Below, one piece after another: positions 17,427-29,795 of a DNA stretch of 64,000 bases. Position numbers and translations under genes: made by a program. Positions within the stretch are counted from its first letter, which is position 1. Every line of letters begins with the position of its first letter. This stretch comes from Apoda limacodes. Its lineage: Eukaryota; Arthropoda; Insecta; Lepidoptera; Limacodidae. A model generated the notes under the pieces. The model did no database searches and had not been told where the DNA came from. It saw only the letters and a program-made list of their open reading frames with translations. Where the stretch lies: NCBI GenBank assembly GCA_946406115.1, contig OX291550.1, positions 22,668,722 through 22,732,721 of the forward strand. The letters are read 5' to 3'.

Positions 17427-18130
17427 CTTTCCTGGTCACTTCAACATTCCCAGCGCGCTAACCCAAACTTCCGTTGTGCCAAAAACCAGACGAGTAGTAA
17501 AATCCGGATCAATCCGGTGTCCACCGGCCGCGGTCGTAAAACTATTGTTTGTCGGCCTCGGCACGTACTAACGTCCCCAGATGACGATCTCGCTGTCCGG
17601 ATAGCGAGATTAGTCTCTACGACCTCCCCGAATAGGGCCTCCCTCCAAACACGACTCCGACGTCCCCGGGGTCGTCGGCGCCCACAAGGATACACTAGGT
17701 ATCAAAGAGTGCCGGGGCGCTTCTCGCCCCCACTCAATCGCAATCGTACCCGCGTAACGGGGAACTCCCCTCCTGGCGGTGACTCACCTTCGGGTTCGAG
17801 ACTCACGCCGGTCGAAGGGACGCCCCCGAGAGCGACAACCCAAGCCGAGGCTTCCCCCGCAGGGAGCCCTTGAGCGTTGGGCGCTATATGGGCTGAGGCT
17901 CCTTCAGAGTCTCGCCCCAAAAGTCCGGTGAAGCAGTAATGGCTGCAACAGCCAACTGCAAAGTCAGCTCAGAAAAAAAAAAAAAAAGTTACATCTGACC
18001 ATAGGCCGGTTCTCTTACGACTTAGGTCCCCAACCGACGGTCATCCGTCCGTCAAGGACGTGGTCGACTGGCGGACACTAGGTGAAAACTTTATTTAGTA
18101 AAAACATAAGAAACAGCCCTAATACAATTC
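17427..18130. repeat. GC-rich repetitive block next to the BEL gag
   Basis: High GC with Arg/Pro-rich open frames on both strands (17517-17873 + and 17441-17695 -), none with recognisable motifs. It contains a 15-A run at about 17972-17986 and leads into the dispersed tail repeat. It is likely part of a retroposed repeat rather than a gene; the Arg-rich frames follow from composition. Confidence 0.4.
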
Positions 18131-18162
18131 TATGACTCTTGTCGGCAACGCGCGAGTGATGC

Positions 18163-18262
18163 CCTTGGTCTTGCAAGCGTCCATAGGCTACGGTGACCGC
18201 TTACCATCAGTCGGACCGTAGGCTTGTTTGCCTTCTTAGTGGGATAAAAAAAAAAAAAAATT
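18163..18262 (+). repeat. dispersed tail repeat, copy 2
   Basis: Best-preserved copy: TTGCAAGCGTCCATAGGCTA, then GGTGACCGCTTACCATCAG, then GTAGGCTTGTTTGCC, ending in a 15-A run. AAGCG and CGCTT within it can form a short stem. The poly(A) end suggests retroposition. Confidence 0.75.
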
Positions 18263-18548
18263 AGGCGCCTATGTTCACAATATTGGATCCCTGAATAAAT
18301 TATGCTAAACATAGACCCTCCGTTCTCGCTGGGATCTTATTTAATGTTTACGCATATTAGATAGAATGACTCACAGTTTAGAAATGTATCTATAGTAATT
18401 CGTTTTGTGTTTATTTACTTTTTATACAAATCTTTATAATACCTATTAAAAAACATACACACTTATTAATATGACAATAAGATAACTAAAATACTAATAT
18501 TAAGTTATATATGTACCTATTAATTTAAAAGTAACTAAACAAGCGGCG

Positions 18549-18848
18549 TCATATACGTTGACCAAGATATTTGCCAGTTCTTCGGTCATGTGAAAAGAAG
18601 ACCAAGCTTTTCGATGGATCTTTGAAAAAACGCTGGGCTTTTGGACCCCTCGAACCCATGGTCTGCACTCCAAAAGCCTCAAATATTAAAGAATTACCAA
18701 GCATTACAAATCTAAACCTCTTTTTATATTCCGCCAAGTCAGCCCCAGATTCTGCGCTTTTATTGGTAGTTGGAAGATGAGACGGTGCCAAAGTATTAAT
18801 GTAAGTCCCATTCTCCAAGGTACTAGCATTTTTTCTTTTTATATACAA
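18549..18848 (-). pseudogene. C-terminal tail of a non-LTR retrotransposon ORF
   Basis: A 99-residue open frame carries FEAFGVQTMGSRGPKAQRFF and TGKYLGQRI. This closely follows the C-terminal FEAFGVETLGPWGPSA / AGSYLAQRIS block found at the end of some arthropod non-LTR ORFs. The RT core is absent, so it is 5'-truncated. The ATG is probably not meaningful. Confidence 0.55.
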
Positions 18849-18869
18849 AAGCTTTTATGTTAATCGGTG

Positions 18870-21437
18870 GTTGATTAGCACGTTTCTTGTGTGGGGAACC
18901 TCCTTAATTTTTTTTATTTTTATGATGTTTTGGGAAACCTATTATAATAACACAAATTCTGTGAAAATTTTTGGCTTCTACCCACATCGTTCTAAATAAC
19001 AGAGCTCCTAAAATGTCGGACGGACAGATAGCTCAGTCTTATTAATAGGACTCCGAGTAAGCTTAAAGTACTCGCATATGTATTACAATTATATATATAT
19101 ACGTAATATATATTTTAAATACAAAATGTAACAAACATACTGATAAATAAAGTAGAATAGGTTAGGACATTCGTCACTCTTCAGAATTTTTGAAGATATA
19201 AAGTTATAAAATTTGCTGAATATTACACGTGTTCATTTTAATGTGACAAAATAATCCTACAAGAGCTAAGTATAGTTATATAAAATAATTCCCTTCTTTA
19301 TGTTCCATTTGGTATTTTATCATTGTAAAAAACCTCATTTTAATAATTTACGAGTATATGTCTATGCATATGGCTTAGACTAGAGCAAATGATATAATTC
19401 GGTCAAGTGCAAACCGTGGGTTCCGTATCACCATATACAATAAATAACAAACATAAAAATACAAACAAAAACAAAAGTATGCCGCTAAGCGGTCACCAAT
19501 CCAGCGACTTGCCACGCCCGACGTTACTTATTTTCAGATATGGTTTCCAATTAACAAATATGAACTTTTAAACTTATAATCTAGACTATTGTATATATGC
19601 TAGTACGGTAATTTAAACTGGCAATGGTGCTAACCCATCTTACACTTGGCCGGTTTCTATTATATATTGTTATACTTTAGAGCTGACACTATGAACTGCA
19701 AGATTGAAGCTTATATGTGTTACTATTGTAATACATAGTCTGTGAAAATTTAAGGCTTCTACTTACCTACTTCAGTTTAAAAGATTGAACCCTTTAAAGC
19801 TTGGACGGACAGACTAACAGACAGCGTAGGTTTAATAATAGACCAGTTGAACTCCACAAAGCCACGGGTTATCCATGCACCAGAAGCAATGTTGCGACGA
19901 TGGGCCTACCCCTGTCACTCTGCCAAGCCTCTTCTGCTTTTCTTTTTCAGGCTCTTTTCTTCAACCACTTTTGGTTGGAGAAAAGAGTCTGTACTACACA
20001 TTATGGTGTGGGTATGTGTCCAGCCCTTGGGTACCCCCTTCTGATATTAAAATCACTATAAAGGTTGTACATACATACATACATGCAGTTTACAAAACCT
20101 TAGTTTTAATTGTCTAATTAGACCCTAAAGTGATTCCATAATAAAAATTCATTTATTTACGTTATACGTCAAGATTTGGTTCACAGAAATTCATATGTAC
20201 CAAATTTTTACTTAATCGGTCCAGTACTTACAAAGCAAATTGGCTGTGACGGACGGACACACGAGTGATTCTTTAATGGTTTCGTTTTATATTATTTAAT
20301 ATAATGATAATAAATAAATAAAATACTGGCACTAAATGAACCTGGACTTACGATAAGAAAAGACTGCGAAAAACCTGAAAAAGAATAAAACCTATTTAAT
20401 CAGAATCAAGATGGAATCGGAAAAAGTAATCTAACTTTCCTCATTGCGCGCCGTATTGTAATATATGGGTTGATAGAATCAGTCAAACGTATTATTACAA
20501 AATCAAAGTTTAATGAGACATCTTCCTGATCACGATAATTGAGAATCAATGGAATTGAACTTTTAATTTTATTGGACAATTGTTAATTCAAAATCATATA
20601 CATGTTTTTTCCTCTGATTGTATACTTGATATTATTAGCATAAACGTATCAGAATGTTGCTGCTGTAATTAGATGTTGCAGCAGGGTTAATATAATATAA
20701 CATTATACCCCCAAGCATTATTCTTTAGTATGCAGTATAACTCTGCTCTAACATATAATTAAAAGTTTGGAATAAGGACAGTAAATAAATTTTCTGGAAG
20801 TGGCATGGAATCAACTAGCATATATATGTTTGTATACTAATAGCTATTAGTAATAATGGTCGCACGTAAGTCAGTGCTTATTTCTTCAAAATTGTGTTTC
20901 AAGAACGTAACCACCCTGTGATCAGCTGTTGAGTCACACAATAATTAATAGTAGGTTGGTTTCATGTTATAATGCTTGCTTAGTAAACTTTTAGTAGCTA
21001 GAAATAGGTTGTTTTTTCTTTATTTTTTTTCTTTAAAGTACTTTCCTATCTATCTATAAAATGTATACCTTTTTATTTCAGAGCTGATATATCTAGATCT
21101 ATTAAAACGCATTTAAATTCTTTTTTTTAAATAAATTGATAAAATCAAAGACTTTATAAACCAAAAAACTAATTCATCTTCAAGGGAATTCATTCTCTTA
21201 CCTAAGAACCTAAATAGTCACGTACAGTGCGCTTTCAGAGGAACTTTCTTCCGCGAACCCTTAATTTTAGTGCTTTTCTTAATGAGAACATACAAAAGAT
21301 GGTAATGAAATATAAGTCAGATCATACATTAAGAGCCCTGATAGGCGCTGCTTAGGTTGTGGAATGAGCTTTCTCTAAGGAAAACAATATGGGGTCCTTC
21401 CCATATTTTTTAAAGGGTCGTCAACGCTATAATGATG
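18870..21437. other. unassigned AT-rich sequence with repeat scraps
   Basis: GGACGGACAG runs at about 19018, 19803 and 20260 and ACACTTGGCCGG at about 19645 are pieces of the family seen complete at 32939-33405. At about 19845-20045 two overlapping plus frames are open (AYPCHSAKPLLLFFF) but no motif is recognised. No gene is supported. Confidence 0.4.
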
Positions 21438-21530
21438 CCCCAGGTGTTGCATGCGTTCATAGGCTTCGGTGACCGCTTACCAACAGGCGACCTGTAAGCT
21501 TGTTTGCCACCTCAGTGGTATACAAAAAAA
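21438..21530 (+). repeat. dispersed tail repeat, copy 3
   Basis: AGGTGTTGCATGCGTTCATA, CGGTGACCGCTTACCAACAG and TAAGCTTGTTTGCCACCTCA, then an A-rich end. A partial copy (CATAGGCTACGGTGATTTCA) lies at about 22040. Confidence 0.7.
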
Positions 21531-23305
21531 TAAAAAATCTAGCTAAGTGTAACTTTATTTTGCAACAAGAATCGATTCAATTTACAGACCTATTAAAATA
21601 TCCAACGCTAAAAAGAGCGCCGCACACTTTACCTTTACTTTATATATATATAAGAATATCAATATTGGTACATTAAACTCTTTGTAAAAGTAGTAGTTTT
21701 TTTTGTCACGTCTCTTTAACAACAAAAGTTTGGCTAAAGTAAGAAAAAGGCTTAGCAACTTGCGAGACTCGTGATGAGAATATCTGCATGAAAACTTAAC
21801 AGCTACGGTATAGGTGAGAAAATAGTTGTCTGGGTTATAGAACTTGACCTAATTTAACTTTCTCGAACTTGGAGATTTCAAATGGAAAGAGAATCGAAAG
21901 CAAATAATAGTTCAGTAGTATTTTTATCCCCCCATTCACCCAATGAAAAAAGGAGCCAAGTACTTGTACACTGGGTATGAGGGTTTTTAACAAATTAGTG
22001 ATGAAAGTTTAAAGTATCGGCAAGACCACGGTTACGGCTACCATAGGCTACGGTGATTTCATTTATTTTTAATAAGATGCTGACACTGTCAGGCTTGCTC
22101 GCTGTTCGCGTAGGCTTGAGATTTTAATGTTTTGACAATGAGGACGAATTCCAAATATTTACCACGGATATAAGCAAGTTAATCTGAATTCATCAAGACG
22201 GTGTATGTAACAAAAAGTAAACTCTATTAATTAAGGGTTGAAAAAAACCGGTCGGATGCGTTTTGCGCCACCTTTTTTTTTAACGTGCATCCAGCTAATT
22301 CGTATAGCTCTAGGCTGGTTTTTAAATATAGGGTGTTTATGACCTAATAAATAAAATAAAAATTTGAACTAGGCAAACCTGCTAAATCGTATTTTATATA
22401 AGGAACGCTGTATAGTATACTGTGTATAAATACAAACATTGCACATAGAAAACATCCAGACTCTAGAGAAACACAAATTTTCATTATGTAAATGTAGGTC
22501 CTGTGCAGGGATCGATACGACGCCTTTTAGTTTAACAGTCAGCCACTACTACCAACTGAGCCACAGAGCAGTCTTTATACCTAGTTAAGAAATATCCTAA
22601 ATTCTTTTCTCACAATTTTGTCAACAACTATCAGGAATGGAAAGACAAGAAAAGGGAGACCCTGGATGACGTACTTGAGTCAAGTACAAGAGAAGGTTGC
22701 TTCAATGTACTATTAATGAATATCTTAATATCTCAATATCATAATGAAACGTTAAATTAATAAAACAATAATGAATAATTAACAAATTCAAATAAGTACT
22801 GAAACTGAATAAAAATTAAATGGTTGAAAATAATAGTTTATTCTGTGATTGTCTCGTTATTTTTTTGCAATTAATCACAACATCTTTAATGAGGAAACTA
22901 TAATAATATTTGCTAATTAATAAAATTAATATGAAAGTATTATAAAAAAATGCTTTACTTCACAATACTAATCTTATAATTTATTACCAAAAAGGATAAT
23001 ACCTACATAAGTAATCACCCACTGACCATTCTTTGAATGCAAATTAGAAGATACCTATCTAGGTTTCACAATCATCCTTTAAGTCAAGTCTAACGCTTAT
23101 AATATTTCAAAACAAGCACATTTCAATACTTTCACAAGTCTTCTAGGCACCATCATCACTACTATAACACCGCTAATCAATCATCATAAAATTGTGAGTA
23201 AGAATATATACTTAAGGGGTATATAGTAACTAAGTAGCGTCGCCATTAGATATCCTCAATTTTCTCTTCAATGCAAAGTATTATTAGACATTAAATTTAA
23301 CGCAC
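21531..23305. other. unassigned AT-rich sequence
   Basis: Apart from the SINE at 22484-22575 and a partial tail repeat near 22040, no supported feature. Confidence 0.4.
22484..22575 (-). repeat. tRNA-related SINE head, minus strand
   Basis: On the minus strand TGGCTCAGTTGG (A box, 22563-22552) and GTATCGATCCC (B box, 22518-22508) lie about 33 bp apart, flanked by CTCTGTGG and ACAGGACC-like arms. This looks like a tRNA-derived SINE promoter. It is too irregular for a functional tRNA. Confidence 0.55.
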
Positions 23306-23413
23306 CTGGTTCGCACAGTAGTTCATCTTCTCGGTCTATTTCTGTTCTATGATCGGCTATTTCATCCCCTTCCGCTGCACTTTTAAACTTTTCAATAAGA
23401 ATTCCAAGTGATA
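23306..23413 (-). CDS. candidate 108-nt internal exon of an unrecognised host gene
   Basis: On the minus strand an acceptor (TTATATTTTAATCAG, ending at 23414), with a branch-point-like TACTAAT about 20 nt upstream, precedes TA plus 35 open codons plus G. A donor GTGCGT follows at 23305-23300. The peptide begins SLGILIEKFKSAAEGDE and ends REDELLCEP: acidic, charged and with mixed codon use unlike the AT-rich surroundings. The exon length is divisible by three and its phases are symmetric (1-1), as is common for internal exons. The other two frames contain stops. I do not recognise the protein. It could be an exon of a gene whose introns have been filled by transposons. Confidence 0.4.
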
Positions 23414-25939
23414 CTGATTAAAATATAACAAAGCATTAGTAAGTACTAAGATTCGTTTCTGACCTTTTAAGACAGACATTATGAACAGTCTGAGTTGAGT
23501 ACCCTGTTAATATAGATATGGAACCCTAAAACACAATAATGTGGTTATCTTATTTTATTAAATATTGTTTTAGTTAAAGTCAGTTAACAGAATGTTACCC
23601 GTACCTTTACAAATATTTTAAATTCTAATGACTGAAAGAGAAATTTCAGTTCTTCAGCAGCCACCACTAACTCGATTAAAATGGTAATTATGTAAAACTT
23701 TTAAGCACAGCTTCATTAAAAATATATCTTCACTACAATTATTTATGATCAAAAATCGATAGGATTGATCTGGATAAAACAAAATAACATATAACATTGT
23801 CAGAAAGTCGTATTAAGAGGCGATAATTTACAAATATTGTATTCCTAAATACATGTAAAAATAATTAATGTATTAATTAAGGGGTATATTAAGAGGGGGC
23901 ATAAAGCCACAAATATCTACGTTTAGCGAGAAATATAAATGCAGTAAGGGCTAAAAGTACTCAATAAATTATTATTTCTCTAACAAAATTGCTATCTTCA
24001 ATTGCCGTAGTTTTATCGCAAATGATACATTTATTAATTCAAGTTTAATTTCTATTACGAAAATTTATTGCAATATGATTTTGCTAATTTTAGGGTACAC
24101 GTTGGAGTTATAATATAGTAAGTGTTTCTTATTCTTTATTTAGACTTGATTTATTAATGTGAAATTTAAAACTATTATTTGCACCTTTATTTCATCCCTC
24201 TGGCGGCAACTCAGCCCATAGCCCATTTAGCCTGAGGGCTCATTTTGATTTTTGTTTGATGGTCAACTTAGCCCATTATTTTAAAATAACGGGAGCTCAA
24301 TAGTAATAATATGACTTATTATATATAGGCTTTAAAACTTTCAGACCTCGTCTGTCTCTGTCATTGAAGATATGACTACAAGTAAGTTATGACAAAGGGG
24401 TAACGTATCACGGGCGACTTTCTCACATGCGGGCTAGTGAACAAAAGAATTCCTTTTTTTCACCATTCTCCTTCTTGCATTTTTTTTAATATTTATAAAG
24501 AATTGAAATAAAATTAAAATATATTTTTCAACTAATGTACGACAACATTGAAATTGTACCTTTTCGAAAATGTCTATATACGATTCTTTGTAGGAGTCGT
24601 TGTTGTCGCGATATAATAGGATACATAGGAAAAACTGATTGCACTCTTAGTTTAAAGATGGTGGCTAAAAATAGTAACCCCTGACCACGACAATTTGATT
24701 TTGCATTCACCGTTGACCTCTCTTCACTAAAAAAGAAAAAAACCGACAGGACTAATTGCCGAGCCCACGCCAATAGATTTTATTTCAGGTTGATTGAGGA
24801 GTAAAAGTGAAGTTTGTATTGAGAAATAAATTCATATTTGTGAGTATAAAAATACATGAACTAAATACATTGATTGGCTGTATTGTCAGAATAATTCATA
24901 TTCTGAAAACTACGCGTTCGTAGTCGAGGTCGAACGCTTTTCTATAATAATTTCACAAAGAGATGATATTTTTGTTTGTTTGTATGTTTTTGTTATTGGT
25001 GGTATTACTTATAATTAATATGAATTAATAATTAAATATATTCATTCATTTTATTTCTTCATTCATATCAAGTCGGAAAAAGGCTCAAGTTATTAACTGC
25101 AATGTGGCGACCAGATTTTTGGCACTGCTTTAGCAGGAGGGACTACAAAGAATACACAAGACGATATATCTCTTTTTTCACTTACTTTCTTGGGTCAGCT
25201 GTTAAGAGATCTCAACTAGAGATAAGCTTGACCATTGTACATTGTTATTTTTTATTGTCTATGTAGTAAGTGTCCTTTATTTGTGTACATGAAATAAACT
25301 AAAATTAAAATTAAAAAAAAAACAGTGTGCAATTAACTTTATTTTAAGCACAGAGATAGCTGTAGCAAAAAAATACTTTGGCTTAAAAAAGTTTATCTGG
25401 GTGAAACAGCGGATCACATTTAGTCTATCGTTTAATAAAGTGACAAAATATGTTCAAACTCACGTTACGTTATATTCAGCAGTGTAAGTATCACTCTCTC
25501 ATTTTGTCATTGTCATGTGACGTATAGAAGTAAGAGTAGGAGACGGTCGGCGAACCTATCAATCTAGTGGAAATATTGTTTGTCTACAACACCTGACACT
25601 TTATACACGTTACACTGAATTTCTTTTCTTCTTGCCCAACGTAAGTTAAATCAATTTCAATAATTATTGCTGAGAAAAATGTGAGCTACTTTTTCTCATT
25701 TGAGTATCACTTTTATTGTAAGTGAGAAAAAGTTTTTGGTTGTGATAGTAAAATCTCAATAGTAGGTTTATGCATTATACATGGACTTAAAACGGTTCAT
25801 TTGATTGTTTTAAAATTAGACGTGTATTTTTGTTTTTATTGTATAAATTAAATAATATTTTTATCAAGTTTTGGGTAATTATAATACGAAGTATCTGATA
25901 ATATATAGCAAAATATTTATTCATAGTATTATAGTTACT
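23414..25939. other. unassigned AT-rich sequence
   Basis: No repeat or gene that I can name. A minus frame at 24773-24528 is open for 81 codons without a recognisable motif. Confidence 0.4.
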
Positions 25940-26265
25940 TATCCTATATGTCTGGATGGATGTTTGTTACTCAATCACGCTTCAACCACTGGACGGATCG
26001 GGATAAAACTTGGCATACATATAGGTAAGGTCCGGGAATAGCATATAGGCTACTTTTTATACCTAAAAATTAAAAAGTTCCTGCGGGAATAAGTATAACA
26101 GAGTTTAACGAACTATTGCTGCACCTATAGCATGCTATAACAATTAATTGGTATAACTATTTAATTATTTAATTGGAGTTAATTAAGGAGTTCCACGTCG
26201 ATAACCAAGTTTAGGGCGGGCGGAGCCGCTAGCAAAGTCTAGTGTCATATCATACAATGTTTATC
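25940..26265 (+). repeat. SINE/Helitron-like short interspersed element
   Basis: It contains GATGTTTGTTACTCAATCAC, CTGGACGGATCGGGATAAAA, CTTGGCATACATATAGGTAA and ends near GCGGGCGGAGCCGCTAGC. This is the recognisable core of a very common lepidopteran non-autonomous family related to those at 2300, 29570 and 45720. Confidence 0.6.
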
Positions 26266-26984
26266 AATGCATTTTGCGACGAAGTAACAGTTAGACTTCA
26301 TTAGAACTCATTTTTAAAAAGTAATATTTACTAAAGACAAAGCAGTTTTGCAATGAAATGGCGCGCATATAGGTTTTTTTTTCACGAGAAAAAGATCTGC
26401 CCTAAGTACAGCCGAATAATGTTCAATAAATATTTTTGTTTGCTAAAACAATTTTAAATACGTATTTTTAAATGACTTTTTCAAACATTAATACCTCCTT
26501 GCATTCTACTGTATGATGCAAGGTGCAAGCCTTAAAAAATTTAAAAAAATATATCACTGCACACGTTAAATAACGAATTTCAGTAGTGTTTTATTTAAGG
26601 CGTGCTCTTAAGAGTATCATTCCGCATAAATTGTACACATAATAAAAAAGACTTTCACTTCGTGCGACTTAAATGCACAATAAAATTAATTAGAGAAATA
26701 TTATGCATGTTTCTCTTATTTAAGTAAATACTGTCCAATATTACTTTGATGATTAACATTATTAAATTATAAAAATAAGGAAAAATTGGGTAGGGCTATA
26801 TCGAGGATCCTTAGTATAACGTAAAACGTCTATGTCGCCGCTTTCAGTGTAAATAGCGTAAAGATTTTTTTTATTTTTAATACAAAACTTTTGGGTTTCA
26901 ATAAAGAAATCATTTCACATGGTGTCTTCAAAATAGGTGAAAAAATTCTATATTTCAGGACTTGTACGTACAAAGTAAAGTTCA
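26266..26984. other. unassigned
   Basis: AT-rich, nothing supported. Confidence 0.4.
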
Positions 26985-27640
26985 GTTTTTAGTGTTCTGT
27001 AGCCAAATGGCAAAAAACGGAACCGTTATAGATTCGTCGTGTCTGTCTGTCTGTCCGTCCGTATGTCACAGCCACTTTTTTTCGAAACTATAAGAACTAT
27101 AATGATGAAACTTGGTAAGTAAATGTATTCTGTGAACCGCATTAAGATTTTCACACAAAAATAGAAAAAAAAAACAATAAATTTTTGGGGTTCCCCATAC
27201 TTAGAACTGAAACTCAAAATTTTTTTTTTCATTAAACCCATACCCATAGTGGGGTATCTATGGATAGGTCTTCAAAAATGATATTAAGGTTTCTAATATT
27301 TTTTTTTTCTAAACTAATAGTTTGAGCGAGAGACACTTCCAAAGTGGTCAAATGTGTATCCCCCCCCCCCCCTGTAACTTCTAAAATAAGAGAATGATAA
27401 AACTAAAAAAATATATGATGTACATTACCATGAAAACTTCCACCGAAAATTGGTTTGAACGAGATCTAGTAAGCAGTTTTTTTTAATACGTCATAAATCG
27501 TATAGGTACCGGAATTTATCTTTCATTCAATCAACTCAAATATAAAAATATTTTTGTTTGTGTTTGAAGATTACATAAATGGTGGTAGGTACGGAACCCT
27601 CGGTGCGTGAGTCCAATTAGCACTTGGCCGGTTTTTGTTT
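26985..27640 (-). repeat. lepidopteran MITE-like repeat (TTCTGTAGCC ... CTTGGCCGG)
   Basis: Left end near TTCTGTAGCCAAATGGC with TCTGTCTGTCTGTCCGTCCG. Right end GGTACGGAACCCTCGGTGCG, then GAGTCCAATTAGCACTTGGCCGG. The right-hand end is the same as that of 32939-33405, while the interior differs, so it is a related but longer subfamily. A 14-C run lies at about 27360-27374. The 73-aa minus frame at 27247-27026 is incidental. Confidence 0.6.
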
Positions 27641-28843
27641 TTTATTAATTATTGTTTACAAACTTTTTAGTTTATTTAATCACACTCAATAATTACTGAG
27701 TTACGAGATAGTTAGTTGTATCAATAAAGGTAGGTAAATAAGGTTTTTGATACCTTGATGATAGTATTGTACAGTTGTGTTTATTACATGGCGCCTTCCC
27801 CGTCAATCCACCTGCGTCAGGTTCAGTTGTAACCATAGATATGGAATGTAACGTAAAAATCCTAGGTCTGTGGTTTTATTTGTCAGTTTTAACCAATCCG
27901 TTCTACCTCTATCAAAATTTAGTTGTCAGCTCAATTGTACAGCTATATCATTGTAACGTTTTGCTACAGACGTAACGATTTAACTGAATAGTTCACCCGG
28001 ACAGTTAAAACTGTCAATCAAAACAGAACGTTTGTAACGTAGCCTGAATTTGAATAAAAAATATTACATTAGATATATACATGCTCACCTATAGATGTGA
28101 GTCTATATCATGTTTTCTGTGTAACTTAGGTACTTTCATCACCTACTCCTAGTGGCTGTGGGCATATGGTTGACACATATATAGTCCTGCCATACTTAAC
28201 GTTTAAAATAGCTATTCTAGAATGTGGGTTACAGTCCAGCTTGATAACTTCATCTTCACACACACACATAATGTAGGTAATAGGTTTTAAATTATAAATT
28301 AAGTTACCGCTATAATTTTCTGTAATTTAATAATTATTTGTTGTTAATATTTCTCTCTGTTAATTTTCAGATTTGTTATATGATATTTATTATCTGAAAA
28401 TTATATTTCATAGTCTGATATTCTTATCTCGTGATAATATTATCAAATTTTCATGGTTCTATGAAGAATAACACCTGACCGGTTGGGTTAGCTTAAATGA
28501 CATCGCACATATCACCACGAGTTGTCTACTTACTGTGGATGTAGTCATTTTTCACTTTTGTTACAATTTTTAAAGTACGTAATATGACGTCTAAATGCAA
28601 ATATATGAACACAAATGTGTTAACCTACCTAACTATGAATAACGATGCTACAGAGCTATTTACAACAACCTCATTAAGGTTAAAGAAGTTATGCACTATA
28701 TCACAATCGGTTTACCCTTAGTGCGCGAGTCCGATATCGGTCCGATCGGATGCCTACGTCATACAAAGCGGCTTAGGCTGTGCGTTGATCCGTCAGTTAG
28801 TCATTTAGGACAAAGCATTTTATATATATATATATATATATAA
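27641..28843. other. unassigned; (TA)n at 28820-28842
   Basis: The plus frame at 27775-27975 is open for 66 codons but has no recognisable motif. The stretch ends in a TA microsatellite that abuts the tandem array. Confidence 0.4.
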
Positions 28844-29375
28844 GAAAAAAAATGGTCAAGTGCGACTCGGACTCGCGCAATAAGAGTAAACCGATTGTAA
28901 TGATATTTTGGTAAGTTGTAATGCACACGCTAGGGAATGTTTCTGATAAAGAAAAAAATGGTCAATTGTGAGTCGGACTCCTGCAATAAGGGTAAACCGA
29001 TTGTAATGAAATTTTGGTAAGTTGTTATACACACGCCAGGAAGGTTTCCAAGAAAGAAAAAAACGTCAAGTGCGAGTTTGACAGGGTCAAGTGCGAGTCA
29101 GGCTCGCGCAAAAAGGGGAAAACGGTTTTAATGGAATTTCGGTAAGTTGTCTTGCACACGCCGGGGAAGGTTTCTGAGAAAGAAAAAAGTGTCAAATTCG
29201 AGTCGGACTCGCGCACTAAGGAAAACTCGAAGACGGCTGGACCAATTCGGCAAGGGCAAGGTTTTTATTAAAGAAAAACGATCAAGTGCGAGTCGGAGTT
29301 TAAGGATAAACTGATTTTAATGAAATTTTGGCAAGTTGTTATGCACGTGTCGGGTAAGGTTTCTGAATTAGTACA
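28844..29375 (+). repeat. tandem array, five units of about 91-126 bp
   Basis: Units start near 28844, 28951, 29056, 29182 and 29273. Each begins GAAAAAAATGGTCAAGTGCG-like, then GAGTCGGACTCGCGCA, a GTAAACCGATTGTAATG block, TTTTGGTAAGTTGT, CACACGCC and ends GGAAGGTTTCTGA. Unit 3 carries a partial internal duplication; unit 4 lacks the middle. The motif AAGTGCGAGTCGGACTCGCG also forms the end of the dispersed elements at 32939-33405 and 60238-60535. Confidence 0.8.
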
Positions 29376-29569
29376 ACCCTTTCACAATAGGTTGGTGCGG
29401 CAGTTGTTTTAAAAAAAGAAACACGGTTCACCGGGTCAGCTAGTAATACCTATACAGAGCACTGCCTAGAGCGTGCAAAATAATAGTAGGTAATAAAATT
29501 AAAAGTGTTACCAATTGATTTGCAATTTATTGACCCTCGATCAGACAGGATTATGATTAAGTTACACTT
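29376..29569. other. unassigned
   Basis: Nothing supported. Confidence 0.4.
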
Positions 29570-29795
29570 ATATAATACTAGCTTTTGCCCGCGTTATCGG
29601 AATTTCAACGACATCTCCTCACTTATAGAAAAAAAAAACCGACTAACGCTTGACGTTTTCAAGTAGCTTATGTCCTTTCTCGGGAGTCAAACTATCTCCA
29701 TGCTAAATTTCATCTTAATCAGTACAGATGTTCAGGCGTGAAGAGGTACAAACAGAAAGATTTACTTTCGCATTTATATTATTAGTATGGATTTT
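29570..29795 (-). repeat. SINE/Helitron-like element, minus strand, both ends visible
   Basis: From ACTAGCTTTTGCCCGCG at the low end to TTATATTATTAGTATGGATT at the high end, with AACGCTTGACGTTTTCAAGT and AACTATCTCCATGCTAAATT inside. It is the reverse orientation of the element at 45720-45930 and appears nearly full length. Confidence 0.65.

Noticed and set aside
17441..17920. Arg/Pro-rich proteins of 72-118 codons on both strands
   Set aside because: Explained by high GC composition; no domain, start context or partner.
22484..22575. Functional tRNA on the minus strand
   Set aside because: A and B boxes are present but the arms do not pair as a cloverleaf; tRNA-derived SINE is more likely.
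29025..29216. 63-codon minus frame with repeated FSFSETF / FSFLETF
   Set aside because: The internal repetition comes from translating the tandem DNA array.
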